DNA from: Methylobacterium sp. NMS14P
GTDB taxonomy: Bacteria > Pseudomonadota > Alphaproteobacteria > Rhizobiales > Beijerinckiaceae
Assembly (NCBI RefSeq): GCF_028583545.1
Contig: NZ_CP087106.1
Coordinates: 3,456,501-3,520,500, forward strand
Direction: 5' to 3'
DNA: 64,000 nucleotides
Both the position numbers and the translations under genes were made by a program. Below are positions 29,595 through 39,389 of this stretch, piece by piece. The stretch's first letter is position 1. Every line of letters begins with the position of its first letter. Below the pieces are notes generated by a model. It saw only the letters and a list, made by a program, of their open reading frames with translations. It was not told the origin of the DNA and made no database searches.

Positions 29595-31379
29595 ATGCCG
29601 GATCCGGCGCTACCCCTCTCCCGACCGCGCGGGCGGATCGAGGCCCGCACGCTGCTGTGGGTGCTCGCCGCCCTCTGCATCGCGACGATGAACGCCCCCC
29701 ACGCCGTGTGGGAAACCGTCCACCACCTGCGCGTCCCGGATACCGACGACGCCATGCGCCTCGTGGAAGTCCGCGACCTGCTGTCCGGCCAGGGCTGGTA
29801 CGACAACGTCCAGTACCGCTTCCTGACTCCGGGCGGCGTGCCGAGCCACTGGTCGCGCCTCGTCGACGCGCCCATCGCGGGCCTGATCCTGGCGCTCACG
29901 CCCCTGACGGGCCTCGCGCGCGCCGAGGGCCTGACGGCGGCCCTCTGGCCGATGCTACTCTTCGGGCTCTACGGCTGCCTGCTGTATCGCGGCGTCCGGC
30001 ACAGCTTCGGCAGCCGGCCCGCGCTCCTGGCCCTGATCGCGGCCACGCAGACCCTCGGTGTGACGATCCAGTTCCAAGTGGGGCGGGTCGATCACCACAA
30101 CCTGCAGATCATCTCGATTCTCGGTCTCGCCTTCTGCATGATCCGCGGAGGTCTGCGACCCGGCGTGATCGGCGGGTTCCTGGCGGCCGTCTCGCTGGCG
30201 ATCGGCCTCGAGGGCCTGCCCTTCGTCGCGCTCGCGGCCCTCTTTCTGACCGGCGACTGGTGCATGCGCGGACGACCCGCGCTGCCGTCACTCGCGGGCT
30301 TCGGCCTCGGTCTCGGCCTGGCCGCGCCCGGGCTGTTCGCCCTCCAGACGGCCCCCGCGCTCTGGGGCGTCACCCACTGCGACGCGCTCTCGCCGCCCTG
30401 GCTCTGGCTCTTTCTGGGCGGCCTCGGCCTCGCCGCCGGAGCCGCCGCCGCGGGCGAGCGCCTCGCGACGGTCCTGGCGCGCCTCGCCCTCGCGGGCCTC
30501 GCGGGGAGCGTCCTGCTGGCCGGGTTCGCCACCGCCTTCCCGGCCTGCCTCGGCGGCCCGTTCCCCGACATGCCGCCCCTGGTCCGGATCCACTGGCTGC
30601 TCACGGTCAACGAGATGGCACCGCTGACGAAATTCGTGGCGCGCGGTCAATGGGAAGCCCTGGTCTTCTACCCGGTCGTGTTCCTCGCGAGCCTCACGGC
30701 CAGCGGGATGGCGTGGCGCGGGCCGGAACGCCGGACCTGGTCGGTGATCGCGCTGTTCCTGTGGCCGGGGCTGATCCTCGGCATCGTTCAGTTCCGCGGC
30801 CTCTACATCGTCTCGGGCTTCGTGCCGCTGGTCGCGGGTGTCGTCCTCGACCGCGCTTTGGCGCGGGCCGCCCGCCCGGCCGCGGCCGGGCGCTGGCCCG
30901 TCGCGCTCCTCGGTGCCGCGATGGTCAGCAGCCTCTGGATGATCCCCGCGCTCCTGGCGGGGATCCTGGCGACCGGCCTGCGCACCGCGCCCGACGCGGC
31001 CGAGACCACCGCCTGCCTCGACGACGCCGCCGTCCGCCCCCTGGCGCGCCTGCCGGAAGGCACCGTGCTCGCCCCGATCTTCATGGGGCCGTCGATCCTG
31101 CTCCGGACCCCGCACGGGATCGTCGCCGCGCCCTACCACCGGGCCGTTCCCGGCCTCGCGGCGGCAATCGAGGGGCTGGGCGGCACCGAGGCCGACCTCG
31201 ACCGGGTCCTGACGGCCTTCAACGTCCGCTACCTCGTCGCCTGCCCCGCCCGGCCGGCCGAGAATCTTCAGGCGGAGACGGCCTTCGCGACGCGACTCGC
31301 CGAGGGCGCTGCCCGGAGCGCGCGCCTCGTTCCGCTCGACGTGCCCGGACCGCTCAAGGCCTGGCGCGTCGTGCCCTGA
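29595..31379 (+). CDS. Large polytopic membrane protein resembling GT-C / STT3-type glycosyltransferases
   Basis: 594 residues with about 11-13 membrane segments. The first loop after TM1 has DTDDAMRLVEVRDLL (Asp49, Asp51, Asp52) and HWSRLVDAP; a second loop has QVGRVDHHNLQ (Asp166, His167, His168). An acidic D-x-D in loop 1 and a later DHH are the positions used by STT3/AglB oligosaccharyltransferases, but no WWDYG-like motif is seen in the C-terminal region. It may therefore transfer a lipid-linked sugar to an unknown acceptor. The family is widespread in Hyphomicrobiales as hypothetical proteins. The start at 29595 precedes TM1 directly; the frame opens at 29553. It ends three bases before the moeA stop. 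Confidence 0.65.
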   Translation: MPDPALPLSRPRGRIEARTLLWVLAALCIATMNAPHAVWETVHHLRVPDTDDAMRLVEVRDLLSGQGWYDNVQYRFLTPGGVPSHWSRLVDAPIAGLILALTPLTGLARAEGLTAALWPMLLFGLYGCLLYRGVRHSFGSRPALLALIAATQTLGVTIQFQVGRVDHHNLQIISILGLAFCMIRGGLRPGVIGGFLAAVSLAIGLEGLPFVALAALFLTGDWCMRGRPALPSLAGFGLGLGLAAPGLFALQTAPALWGVTHCDALSPPWLWLFLGGLGLAAGAAAAGERLATVLARLALAGLAGSVLLAGFATAFPACLGGPFPDMPPLVRIHWLLTVNEMAPLTKFVARGQWEALVFYPVVFLASLTASGMAWRGPERRTWSVIALFLWPGLILGIVQFRGLYIVSGFVPLVAGVVLDRALARAARPAAAGRWPVALLGAAMVSSLWMIPALLAGILATGLRTAPDAAETTACLDDAAVRPLARLPEGTVLAPIFMGPSILLRTPHGIVAAPYHRAVPGLAAAIEGLGGTEADLDRVLTAFNVRYLVACPARPAENLQAETAFATRLAEGAARSARLVPLDVPGPLKAWRVVP

Positions 31380-31382
31380 CGA

Positions 31383-32612
31383 TCAGAGCAGGCGGCGATC
31401 GAGTCGGATGATCCGGCAGGGATCGCCGGCGCGCGCGGCCGGCGCGTGCGGGGCGCGGAGCAGCAGGGCCTCGGACCGTCCGAGGACGGCGAGCATCGAC
31501 GAATCCTGGCGCTGCTCGGCGGTCGCGACCGGCAGCCGGCCAGGCTCGAGGGCGAGGCTCGCCCGCATGTAGTCGGCCCGCCCGTCATTCTCCGGCATAT
31601 CGCGGCCGAGCGTCGCCGGCTCGCTCCGGTCGGCGCCCGCCAGCGGATCGCCCTGGAGCGCGCGGATCGCCGGCACCACGAACAGCAGCCCGCACACGAT
31701 GGACGAGACCGGGTTGCCCGGCAGTCCGATCACCAGCATGTCGCCGAGGCGGCCGTGCATCAGCGGCTTGCCCGGCCGGAGGGCCACCCGCCAGAAGCCG
31801 AGCTCCAGCCCCTCCTTGGCGAGCGCGGCCTGAACCAGATCGTGGTCGCCGACGGAGGCACCGCCGAGGGTGATCAGCAGGTCGGCCCGCGCCGCGCGGG
31901 CGCGACGGAACGCGTCCGCCAGGGCGTCGTGGTCGTCCGCGGCGATGCCGAGATCGACGATGTCGGCGCCCGCCTCCGCGGCGAGGGCGCCGAGCGCGAG
32001 GCTGTTCGAGGCGACGATCTGGTCCCAGCCCGGCGTCGCGCCCGGCTCCACCAGTTCGTCACCGGTGGCGAGGATCGCGACGCGCGGCCGCCGACGGACC
32101 GGGAGCCGCGGATGACCGGCCGCGGCGGCGAGCGCCAGCCGCCGCGCGTCGAGGCTCATGCCGGCCGGGATCAGGGTCTCGCCCGCGGTGAAGTCGAGGC
32201 CGGCCCGGCGGATGAACCGCGCCGGCTCCACGGGCTCCAGAACGCGCACCGCGTCCGCCTCGGCGGTGGCGTTCTCTTGAATCAGGATCGCGTCCGCGCC
32301 CTCCGGCACCGGCGCGCCGGTGAAGATCCGGACCGCCTCGCCCGCGCCGATACGGCCCGAGAAGCCGTGGCCGGCCGCGCTGGTGCCGATCAGCCGCAGG
32401 GTCGCCCCGACCGCCGCGGCGTCGGCGCCGCGCACGGCGTAGCCGTCCATGGCCGAGGCCGGGAACGGCGGTTGGGTGCGCGAGGCGACGACGTCGGCGG
32501 CGAGCGTCCGACCGCCGGCCTGGGCCAGCGGCACGGTCTCGGGGTCGACCGGCGCGGCGACGCTCGCGAGCACCCGCGCCAGCGCCTCGGCGACCGGGAT
32601 CAGCCCGCTCAT
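31383..32612 (-). CDS. moeA: Molybdopterin molybdotransferase MoeA
   Basis: 409 residues. Inserts molybdate into adenylated molybdopterin made by MogA-type enzymes. Landmarks: [14 protein letters not shown] near 47-60, GDELVEPG, the [10 protein letters not shown] active loop and GLPGNPVSS. The length is normal. Its start overlaps the end of moaC by four bases (ATGA), so the two are coupled, and both lie at the end of the trp string. Molybdenum enzymes such as formate dehydrogenases are central in methylotrophs. Confidence 0.94.
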   Translation of the reverse strand: MSGLIPVAEALARVLASVAAPVDPETVPLAQAGGRTLAADVVASRTQPPFPASAMDGYAVRGADAAAVGATLRLIGTSAAGHGFSGRIGAGEAVRIFTGAPVPEGADAILIQENATAEADAVRVLEPVEPARFIRRAGLDFTAGETLIPAGMSLDARRLALAAAAGHPRLPVRRRPRVAILATGDELVEPGATPGWDQIVASNSLALGALAAEAGADIVDLGIAADDHDALADAFRRARAARADLLITLGGASVGDHDLVQAALAKEGLELGFWRVALRPGKPLMHGRLGDMLVIGLPGNPVSSIVCGLLFVVPAIRALQGDPLAGADRSEPATLGRDMPENDGRADYMRASLALEPGRLPVATAEQRQDSSMLAVLGRSEALLLRAPHAPAARAGDPCRIIRLDRRLL

Positions 32613-33100
32613 TCCGTCGGAGCCCGGTAGGCGCCCGAGCGGCCGCCGTCCTTGGCGGTCAGCCGGATGCCCTCGATCCGCATGCCGCGATCGACCGCCT
32701 TCACCATGTCGTAGACCGTCAGGCAGGCCACCGAGACGGCGGTGAGCGCCTCCATCTCGACGCCGGTCGGACCCTGGACCCGGACCTCGGCGGCGATGCG
32801 CAGGCCCGGGAGCGCGTCGTCGGGCTCGCACTCCACCCGCACCTTCGACAGCAGGAGCGGGTGACAGAGCGGGATCAACTCGTGGGTGCGCTTGGCCGCC
32901 ATGATGCCGGCGAGCCGGGCCGTGCCGATCACGTCGCCCTTCTTGGCGTCACCTTCGCGGATCAGCGCCAGCGTCTCGGGCCTCATCACGATCTGACCTT
33001 CCGCCCGGGCGGTCCGGTCGGTGGCGGGCTTGTCGGTGACGTCGACCATGTTGGCCGCGCCGCTGGTGTCGAGATGGGTCAGCGTCGAGCCAGGCCGCAT
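32609..33100 (-). CDS. moaC: Cyclic pyranopterin monophosphate synthase MoaC
   Basis: 163 residues. With MoaA it converts GTP to cyclic pyranopterin monophosphate, the first step of molybdenum cofactor synthesis. Conserved parts: [27 protein letters not shown], split over the substrate pocket, and [20 protein letters not shown]. The start is at 33100, three bases after the trpC stop. The trpC-moaC-moeA order is a known alphaproteobacterial arrangement; in many relatives lexA follows moeA, here it does not. Confidence 0.95.
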   Translation of the reverse strand: MRPGSTLTHLDTSGAANMVDVTDKPATDRTARAEGQIVMRPETLALIREGDAKKGDVIGTARLAGIMAAKRTHELIPLCHPLLLSKVRVECEPDDALPGLRIAAEVRVQGPTGVEMEALTAVSVACLTVYDMVKAVDRGMRIEGIRLTAKDGGRSGAYRAPTE

Positions 33101-33103
33101 CGC

Positions 33104-33991
33104 TTACGCCTTCTTCCGCGGCTTGCCGCCCTTGGCGTCCGCGTCACCGAACAGCAGGGCGCGGGCCGCCACCGCGACGTCCGGCTGCCGCATCAGGCTC
33201 TCGCCGACCAGCACCACGCCGAGGCCGTTGTCCCGCAGCCGCACCACGTCGGCGTGGTCGCCGATGCCGCTCTCGGCCACGGCGATCCGATCCGCCGGGA
33301 TCCCCGGTGCCAGCCGGATCGCGGTCTCGAACGAGACCTCGAAGGTCTTGAGGTTCCGGTTGTTGATGCCGACCAGGGCCGTGCCGAGGGGGATCGCCCG
33401 CGCGAGCTCGGCCTCGTCGTGCACCTCGACCAGGACATCCAACCCGAGGAGGTGCGCCGTCTCGACCAGGGCGACGGCCTCGTCGTCGTCGAGGCAGGCC
33501 ATGATGACGAGGATGCAGTCGGCGCCCCAGGCCCGGGCCTCGTAGACCTGATAGGGCTCGAACAGGAAGTCCTTGCGCAGGACCGGCAGCCGGCAGGCCG
33601 CGCGCGCCGCCGTCAGGTACTCGGGCCGCCCCTGGAACGAGGGCTCGTCGGTCAGCACCGACAGGCAGGTGGCGCCGCCGGCCTCGTAGGCGGCGGCGAG
33701 GGTCGCTGGATCGAAGTCGGCGCGGATCAGGCCCTTCGAGGGCGAGGCCTTCTTGACCTCGGCGATGAGCGCCGGGCGATCCGCGCCGAGATGGGCCCGG
33801 ATCGCCGCCGCGAAGCCGCGCACCGGCTCCGCCTGCGCGACCTTTCGCTCCAGCTTGGCGAGCGGCACGCGCAGCTTCGCCTCGGCGATCTCGCGGCGCT
33901 TGTAGGCCTCGATGCGGGCGAGGACGTTCGGCCGCTCGGTCGGCGTCCCGGCACCCTGCTCCGGGGTCGCCTCGTGCGTCAGCGAGCTCAT
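33104..33991 (-). CDS. trpC: Indole-3-glycerol phosphate synthase TrpC
   Basis: 295 residues, a TIM barrel that closes the indole ring in tryptophan synthesis. Motifs: [12 protein letters not shown] (77-88, substrate lysine), [16 protein letters not shown] and AESGI. The N-terminal 20 residues and the basic C-tail KGGKPRKKA extend slightly past the usual 260-275 residues. Its start overlaps the trpD stop by four bases. Single-function enzyme, not fused with TrpF. Confidence 0.95.
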   Translation of the reverse strand: MSSLTHEATPEQGAGTPTERPNVLARIEAYKRREIAEAKLRVPLAKLERKVAQAEPVRGFAAAIRAHLGADRPALIAEVKKASPSKGLIRADFDPATLAAAYEAGGATCLSVLTDEPSFQGRPEYLTAARAACRLPVLRKDFLFEPYQVYEARAWGADCILVIMACLDDDEAVALVETAHLLGLDVLVEVHDEAELARAIPLGTALVGINNRNLKTFEVSFETAIRLAPGIPADRIAVAESGIGDHADVVRLRDNGLGVVLVGESLMRQPDVAVAARALLFGDADAKGGKPRKKA

Positions 33992-35025
33992 CGGCCCTCC
34001 TGCCCGTTGGCGTGGTCGTTCGAAGCCCGGACGAGGCGGGCGAGCGTCGCCCGGGCGGCCCCGGAATCGACGGCATCCTGCGCCTGCGCGACGCCGTCCG
34101 CCAGGGCCCGCACGGCCCCCGCGACGACGAGCGCCGCCCCCGCGTTGAGGACCGCGATGTCCCGGTAGGCGTTTCGCGCCCCCGCCAGGACGGCCTCGAG
34201 GGCCCGCGCGTTGTCGGCCGGGTCGCCGCCGCGCAGCTCCTCGGGGGCGCGGAGCGCCAGACCGAAGTCGCGCGGGTCGATGGTGAAGTGGGACAGCCGG
34301 CCCGCGTCGAGGGCAACCACCTGCGTCGGGCCCGTGACGGTGATCTCGTCGAGCCCGTCGGACCCGTGGACGGTCCAGACCCGGCGGCTGCCGAGTTCGG
34401 CCAGGACCCGCGTCAGCGGCTCCGCGAGCGCCGCCTGGGCGACGCCGAAGAGCTGGTAGCCGACGCTGGCCGGGTTGCTCAGCGGGCCGAGCAGGTTGAA
34501 GATCGTGCGCACGGGCAGTTCGGACCGGACCGCCGCGACGTGGCGCATCGCCGGGTGGTGGGCCTGCGCGAACAGGAAGCAGAGGCCGGCCTCGTGGAGG
34601 CAGCGGGCCTGCGCGGCGGGGTCGAGCCCGAGCCGGACGCCCAGAGCCGCGAGCACGTCGGCGGCGCCGGAGCGCGAGGTCGCCGCGCGGTTCCCGTGCT
34701 TCGCCACCGGCACGCCGCAGGCGGCCACGACGATCGCCGCCAGGGTGGAGACGTTGACGCTGCCGGAATGGTCGCCGCCGGTGCCGACGACGTCGACGGC
34801 GTTCGCCGGAGCCGCGACGCGCGTCATCCGCGCCCGCATGGCCTCGGCCGCGCCGACGATCTCCTCGACGCTCTCGCCGCGCACCTTGAGGGCGGTCAGG
34901 AAGGCGCCGGCCTGGACCGGCGTGACCTCGCCCGACAGCAGGTCGTCGAAGGCGGCGCGGGCCTCGGCGCGGTCGAGGGGGAGGCCCCCGGCGACCTTCG
35001 CGAGATGGGGTCTGAAGCTGTCCAT
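33988..35025 (-). CDS. trpD: Anthranilate phosphoribosyltransferase TrpD
   Basis: 345 residues. Transfers phosphoribose from PRPP to anthranilate. Diphosphate loop GTGGD (81-85) with [15 protein letters not shown] (109-114) and the anthranilate pocket around HHPAMRHV are present. The stop overlaps trpC by four bases, and trpG lies 34 bases upstream, so trpG-trpD-trpC form one unit. Confidence 0.95.
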   Translation of the reverse strand: MDSFRPHLAKVAGGLPLDRAEARAAFDDLLSGEVTPVQAGAFLTALKVRGESVEEIVGAAEAMRARMTRVAAPANAVDVVGTGGDHSGSVNVSTLAAIVVAACGVPVAKHGNRAATSRSGAADVLAALGVRLGLDPAAQARCLHEAGLCFLFAQAHHPAMRHVAAVRSELPVRTIFNLLGPLSNPASVGYQLFGVAQAALAEPLTRVLAELGSRRVWTVHGSDGLDEITVTGPTQVVALDAGRLSHFTIDPRDFGLALRAPEELRGGDPADNARALEAVLAGARNAYRDIAVLNAGAALVVAGAVRALADGVAQAQDAVDSGAARATLARLVRASNDHANGQEGR

Positions 35026-35059
35026 GGGTTCTTACGGAGGGCCGCCCCGGCCCCCGGCG

Positions 35060-35674
35060 TCAATGCACGTCGGCACGCGTCCTGTCACGCGCCGTGTTCC
35101 AGGCGGCGGCGAGATCGAGGAAGTTCTTCACGATCTCCGTGCCGTGCTGCGACCGGATGCTCTCGGGGTGGAACTGGACGCCGTGGAGCGGCCGGTCGGC
35201 GTGCTCCAGGCCCATGATCAGGCCGTCCGCCTCGGCGGTGACCCGCAGGGCCGTCGGACAGGTCGCGCGGTCGACCACCAGGGAGTGGTAGCGCGTCGCC
35301 TCGAAACTGTCGTTCAGGCCGCGAAACAGGCCGCGCGCGCCGTGCCGGATGGTCGAGACCTTGCCGTGGAGCGGCAGGGGCGCCCGCACGACGTCGCCGC
35401 CGAAGGCCTGGCCGATCGCCTGGAGGCCGAGGCACACGCCGAAGATCGGAATCTCCTCGGACAGGTCGCGGACAACGTCGAGGCAGATCCCCGCCTCCGT
35501 GGGCGTGCACGGCCCGGGTGACAGCACGATCGCGTCGGGTGCCCTGGCGCGGATGTCGGCGATCGTCAGCGCGTCGTTGCGCGCGACATCGACCGTACCG
35601 CAGAGCGGCCCGATCAGGTGCACGAGATTCCACGTGAAGGAATCGTAGTTGTCGATGACGAGGACGTTGGGCAT
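35060..35674 (-). CDS. trpG: Anthranilate synthase glutamine amidotransferase component TrpG
   Basis: 204 residues, class I glutaminase: DNYDSFTWNL at the start, oxyanion LSPGPCTP (51-58), nucleophile Cys81 in GVCLGLQ, and the catalytic His in GVQFHPES. It gives ammonia to TrpE. It could also serve PabA in folate synthesis, since no separate pabA is visible here. The start at 35674 gives the family N terminus; Met codons further upstream have no homology. It is separate from trpE by 103 bases, not fused as in rhizobial TrpEG. Confidence 0.94.
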   Translation of the reverse strand: MPNVLVIDNYDSFTWNLVHLIGPLCGTVDVARNDALTIADIRARAPDAIVLSPGPCTPTEAGICLDVVRDLSEEIPIFGVCLGLQAIGQAFGGDVVRAPLPLHGKVSTIRHGARGLFRGLNDSFEATRYHSLVVDRATCPTALRVTAEADGLIMGLEHADRPLHGVQFHPESIRSQHGTEIVKNFLDLAAAWNTARDRTRADVH

Positions 35675-35777
35675 CGCGGCGGCACGCTCGGGCATGCAGG
35701 CGATGTGACCGCTCGCACCCGCGCGGTCAACCATCGACGTCGGACGGCGCCGGGACCCGAGCCGCCGCGCGTCCGCC

Positions 35778-37298
35778 CTACTGCCCGCGTTTCGCCTGCG
35801 CGGCGAAGCGCACCGCCTCCTCGGCGGCCCGGAACAGCGCCTTGGCCTTGTTGACGCATTCCTGCTGCTCGGAGGCGGCGTCCGAGTCGTAGACGATCCC
35901 GGCCCCGGCCTGGACGTGCATCGTCCCGTCCTTCACCACCGCGGTGCGCAGGACGATGCAGGTGTCCATCTCGCCCCGCGCGCCGAAATAGCCGATGCAG
36001 CCCGCGTACGGCCCGCGCTTCTCGCGCTCCAGCTCGTCGATGATCTCCATGGCCCGGACCTTCGGGGCGCCCGAGACCGTGCCGGCCGGGAATCCCGCCG
36101 CCAGGGCGTCCAGGGGATCGTGGCGCGGGTCGAGGTCGCCCTCGACGTTCGACACGATGTGCATGACCTGGCTGTAGCGCTCGATGAAGAACGAGTCGGT
36201 CACCCGGACGCTGCCGATCCGCGAGACCCGGCCGGCGTCGTTGCGGCCGAGATCGAGGAGCATCAGGTGCTCGGCCCGCTCCTTCGGATCGGCGAGCAGC
36301 TCCTCGGCGAGGGCGGCATCCTCGGCCTGGGTCGCGCCGCGGCGGCGCGTGCCCGCGATCGGGCGGACCGTGACCACGCCGTCGCGCACCCGCACCAGGA
36401 TCTCGGGCGAGGAGCAGACGATCTGGAAGCCCTCGAAGTCGAGGTAGCACAGGAACGGCGCCGGGTTCGTCCGCCGGAGCGAGCGGTACAGGCTGAAGGC
36501 CGGGAGGGTGAACGGCGCCGAGAAGCGCTGGGACAGCACCACTTGGAACACGTCGCCCGCGACGATGTACTCCTTGGCGCGCGCCACCATGGCGAAGAAG
36601 TCGTCCGGCGGCGTGTTCGAGACCGCCTCGGGCGGGGCGACCGCCGACAGGTCCACCCGCGCCTCGATGGGCAGCGGCCCCTCCAGGGCGGCGGCGACCC
36701 GGTCGACGCGGTGCAGCGCGTCCTCGTAGGCGGCCCGGGCCGCGACGCCGGGGGCGGGCCGGACCGGCGAGACGACGGTGATGACGTCGCGGATGGAGTC
36801 GAACACCACCATCACGCGGGGGCGCACCAGGATCGCGTCCGGCACGCCGAGGGGATCGGGGTTCGGCTCCGGCAGCCGCTCCATGGCGCGGACCATGTCG
36901 TAGCCGAGATAGCCGAACAGGCCGGCGGCCATCGGCGGCAGGTCCTGGCCGTCCGACTCGCCGATGGCGCTCTCGGCGATCAGGGCTCGCAGGCTCGCCA
37001 GCGGCGCCCGGGAATCCGGCTCGAACCGCGTGAGATCGGCCCCGCGCGCGATCGCGGGCGCCCCCTCCCGGCAGCGCCAGATCAGGTCCGGATCGAGGCC
37101 GATCATCGAGTAACGGCCGCGGACGGCGCCGCGCTCGACCGATTCGAGCAGGAAGGCCGGCCCGGAATGGCCGGCGCGCAGCTTGAGGAACGCCGCCACC
37201 GGCGTCTCGAGGTCCGCCACGAGGCTCACCGCCGCGAGGCTCGGCTGCCCGGCCTCGTAGCGCGCCGCGAAGGCCGCGTAGTCCGCCGTTTCGGCCAT
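35778..37298 (-). CDS. trpE: Anthranilate synthase component I TrpE
   Basis: 506 residues of chorismate-binding enzyme, which makes anthranilate with ammonia from TrpG. Visible: VGRYSMIG-like segment RGRYSMIGLDPDL in the feedback-binding region, the catalytic RPIAGTRRRGAT, ERAEHLMLLDLGRND and GAPKVRAMEIIDELE segments. The tryptophan-binding part is present, so feedback inhibition is expected. Its start lies three bases after the ppiD stop; there is no room for a separate leader peptide in front of trpE, so transcription comes from further up. Confidence 0.95.
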   Translation of the reverse strand: MAETADYAAFAARYEAGQPSLAAVSLVADLETPVAAFLKLRAGHSGPAFLLESVERGAVRGRYSMIGLDPDLIWRCREGAPAIARGADLTRFEPDSRAPLASLRALIAESAIGESDGQDLPPMAAGLFGYLGYDMVRAMERLPEPNPDPLGVPDAILVRPRVMVVFDSIRDVITVVSPVRPAPGVAARAAYEDALHRVDRVAAALEGPLPIEARVDLSAVAPPEAVSNTPPDDFFAMVARAKEYIVAGDVFQVVLSQRFSAPFTLPAFSLYRSLRRTNPAPFLCYLDFEGFQIVCSSPEILVRVRDGVVTVRPIAGTRRRGATQAEDAALAEELLADPKERAEHLMLLDLGRNDAGRVSRIGSVRVTDSFFIERYSQVMHIVSNVEGDLDPRHDPLDALAAGFPAGTVSGAPKVRAMEIIDELEREKRGPYAGCIGYFGARGEMDTCIVLRTAVVKDGTMHVQAGAGIVYDSDAASEQQECVNKAKALFRAAEEAVRFAAQAKRGQ

Positions 37299-37301
37299 GC
37301 C

Positions 37302-39203
37302 TCAGTACTCGCCGCCGATGGCGCGCCGCAGGGCCGCCGGATCGACCTTCACGCCGGCGTTCTTCTGAACCTCGCTGATGTACTCGGACAGCACGTCGTC
37401 GGCGAGCGCGGCCTGGAAGCTCTGCGTGATCTGCTTGTCGCTCGGGCTGTCGGCCACGAAGGCCGGCACCGTCGCCGCCGTGACCTTGAAGACCGCGCGC
37501 GAATCGCCGGCAGCCGCCGTGCCGGCCTTGCCCACCGGGGTCGCGAAGATCAGGTTCACGACGTCCGCCGTGAGCATGTCCTTGGCCTGGTTTCGCGCGA
37601 GATCCTGCGCATCCTGCAGGTTGACGCCGACCTCCTGGGCGGCGGCCTCGATCGTCTCGCCCTTGTTGATCTTCTCGACGAGCTCGCGGCCCTTGGCCTG
37701 GAGGCGCTTGGCGATCTCGGTCGCGGTCCAGCCGGCCTTCACGCCGTCCTTCACCTCGTCGAGGGGCTTGTCGTGGGCGGCGTCGATTCCGGTGACGTCG
37801 TACCAGACGTAGCCGCCGGTCTTGGTCCGCAGGGGCTCGTTGTCGCCGCCGATCTCGGCGCGGAACAGGGCCGGCAGGGTGGTCTCCGGGTCCGGGATGT
37901 CGGTGATCCGCTGCCCGTCCGGTCCCTTGCCGTTCGCATCGACGGCCTTCACGGCGACGACCTTGAGGCCGCGCTCGGCCGCGATGTCGGCCAGCGGCTT
38001 GGCGCCGGCCCGCTGGTCCTCGATCGCGTCGCGGGTGGTCTCCATGGCGTCGCGGGCGCGGGCCAGGGCGAGGGCCTTGCGGATCTCGCCGTCCACCGCC
38101 TCGAACGGCTTCACCGTCCCGGCCTCGATCTTGGTCACGCGCAGCAGCACCGTGCCGAACCGGCCCTGGACCGGCTGGCTGACGCCGCCCTCCGGCAGCG
38201 CGAAGGCGGCGTCGGCGACGGCCTTGTCGAACAGCTCGCTCTTGGTCAGCGTGCCGAGGGTCAGGTCCTTCTCGTCGGTGCCGCGCTCGGCCGCCACCGC
38301 GTCGAAGGTCTTGGAGCCGTCCGTGATCGCCTTGCGGGCCGCCTCGGCCGCGGCCGCGTCGGGGAACACGATCTGCTGGATCGTGCGCTTCTCGGGCGTG
38401 CCGTAGCGGTCCTTGTTCAGCGCGTAGGCGGCGCGGGCGTCGGCCTCGGTGATCGCGTCGGGCTTCGCCATCGCCTCGGGCTCGACCACGAGGAGGTTGG
38501 CCGCCCGGAACTCCGGCGCCCGGAAGCCGGCCTTGTTGGCCTCGTACCAGGTCCTCAGCTCGTCGTCCGTCGGCTCGGGGATCTGTCCGGCCACCGACGG
38601 GGTCAGCATCAGGTAGGCGGCCGCGCGGCGCTCGGTGGTGTAGCGGTGGACGGCCTCCCGCATGGCGAGCGGCACGTGCAGGTCCGACGACACCGCCTCC
38701 GCCAGCTGCAGGCGGGCGATCACCGAGCGCTGCTCGCGCACGAACAGGCCCTCGTTGAGGCCGGCGCGCTGCAGGGTCTGGTAGAAGAGCTGCGGCTCGA
38801 ACTGACCCTGCTGGTTCTGGAAGCTCTTCTCGTCGTGGATCGCCTTGATCACCGAGGAATCCGGCACCGTGAGGCCGAGGTCGTGAGTCTTCTGATCGAG
38901 GGCGGCCTCCGTGATCAGCTGGGACATCACCTGACGGTCCAGACCGAGCATCCGCGCCTGATCGGGCGTGAGCGGACGCTTCAGCTGCGTCTGATAGCGC
39001 TGCAGCTGGTTCTGGTAGGCTTGGCGCACCTGCTCGGCGGTGATCGGCGTGCTGCCGACCGTGGCCACCTTGTTGCTCGCGCCGCCGCGGAAGAACTCCT
39101 CGACCCCGAAGATGCCGACACCGGCGATCAGCAGCGTGAAGATGATCGTCAAGACGATCTTGCCGAGCCAGTGCTGGCTGGCGTTGCGGATGCCCTGAAG
39201 CAT
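37302..39203 (-). CDS. ppiD: Periplasmic folding factor PpiD/SurA-type peptidyl-prolyl isomerase
   Basis: 633 residues. TM segment about 15-35 anchors it in the inner membrane with the bulk in the periplasm. The SurA-N-like helical chaperone domain is about 36-230 and one parvulin (PPIC) domain about 265-365 (KRTIQQIVFP ... GTVLLRVTKIE), followed by a second less clear repeat. It helps outer-membrane protein folding at the Sec exit. A weaker parvulin core than SurA is normal for PpiD. The frame is open far upstream, but homology and the hydrophobic anchor set the start at 39203. It is first in the trp-moa string and divergent from tpiA. Confidence 0.9.
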   Translation of the reverse strand: MLQGIRNASQHWLGKIVLTIIFTLLIAGVGIFGVEEFFRGGASNKVATVGSTPITAEQVRQAYQNQLQRYQTQLKRPLTPDQARMLGLDRQVMSQLITEAALDQKTHDLGLTVPDSSVIKAIHDEKSFQNQQGQFEPQLFYQTLQRAGLNEGLFVREQRSVIARLQLAEAVSSDLHVPLAMREAVHRYTTERRAAAYLMLTPSVAGQIPEPTDDELRTWYEANKAGFRAPEFRAANLLVVEPEAMAKPDAITEADARAAYALNKDRYGTPEKRTIQQIVFPDAAAAEAARKAITDGSKTFDAVAAERGTDEKDLTLGTLTKSELFDKAVADAAFALPEGGVSQPVQGRFGTVLLRVTKIEAGTVKPFEAVDGEIRKALALARARDAMETTRDAIEDQRAGAKPLADIAAERGLKVVAVKAVDANGKGPDGQRITDIPDPETTLPALFRAEIGGDNEPLRTKTGGYVWYDVTGIDAAHDKPLDEVKDGVKAGWTATEIAKRLQAKGRELVEKINKGETIEAAAQEVGVNLQDAQDLARNQAKDMLTADVVNLIFATPVGKAGTAAAGDSRAVFKVTAATVPAFVADSPSDKQITQSFQAALADDVLSEYISEVQKNAGVKVDPAALRRAIGGEY

Positions 39204-39389
39204 GGTCTGTGATCGAGTACCTTCGGCAGCCGTCCCGTCGCCGGGCCGGCGCTGTCCCTGAGAGCCGACCGCGATAGACCATTCGCGTCCACAGGCAAAG
39301 GCTCGGGCGCTCCGGGCCGTTTGCACGCTCAAGCTCGCTCTGGTAGGCCCCGGCAACTTCGGAAAAGCCGCGGCGGAGCGAGGGCAGGA

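Noticed and set aside
35916..39212. Plus-strand open frame of 1098 codons opposite trpE and ppiD
   Set aside because: Antisense shadow with biased composition (Leu, Arg, Gly, His, Asp) and no recognisable domain.
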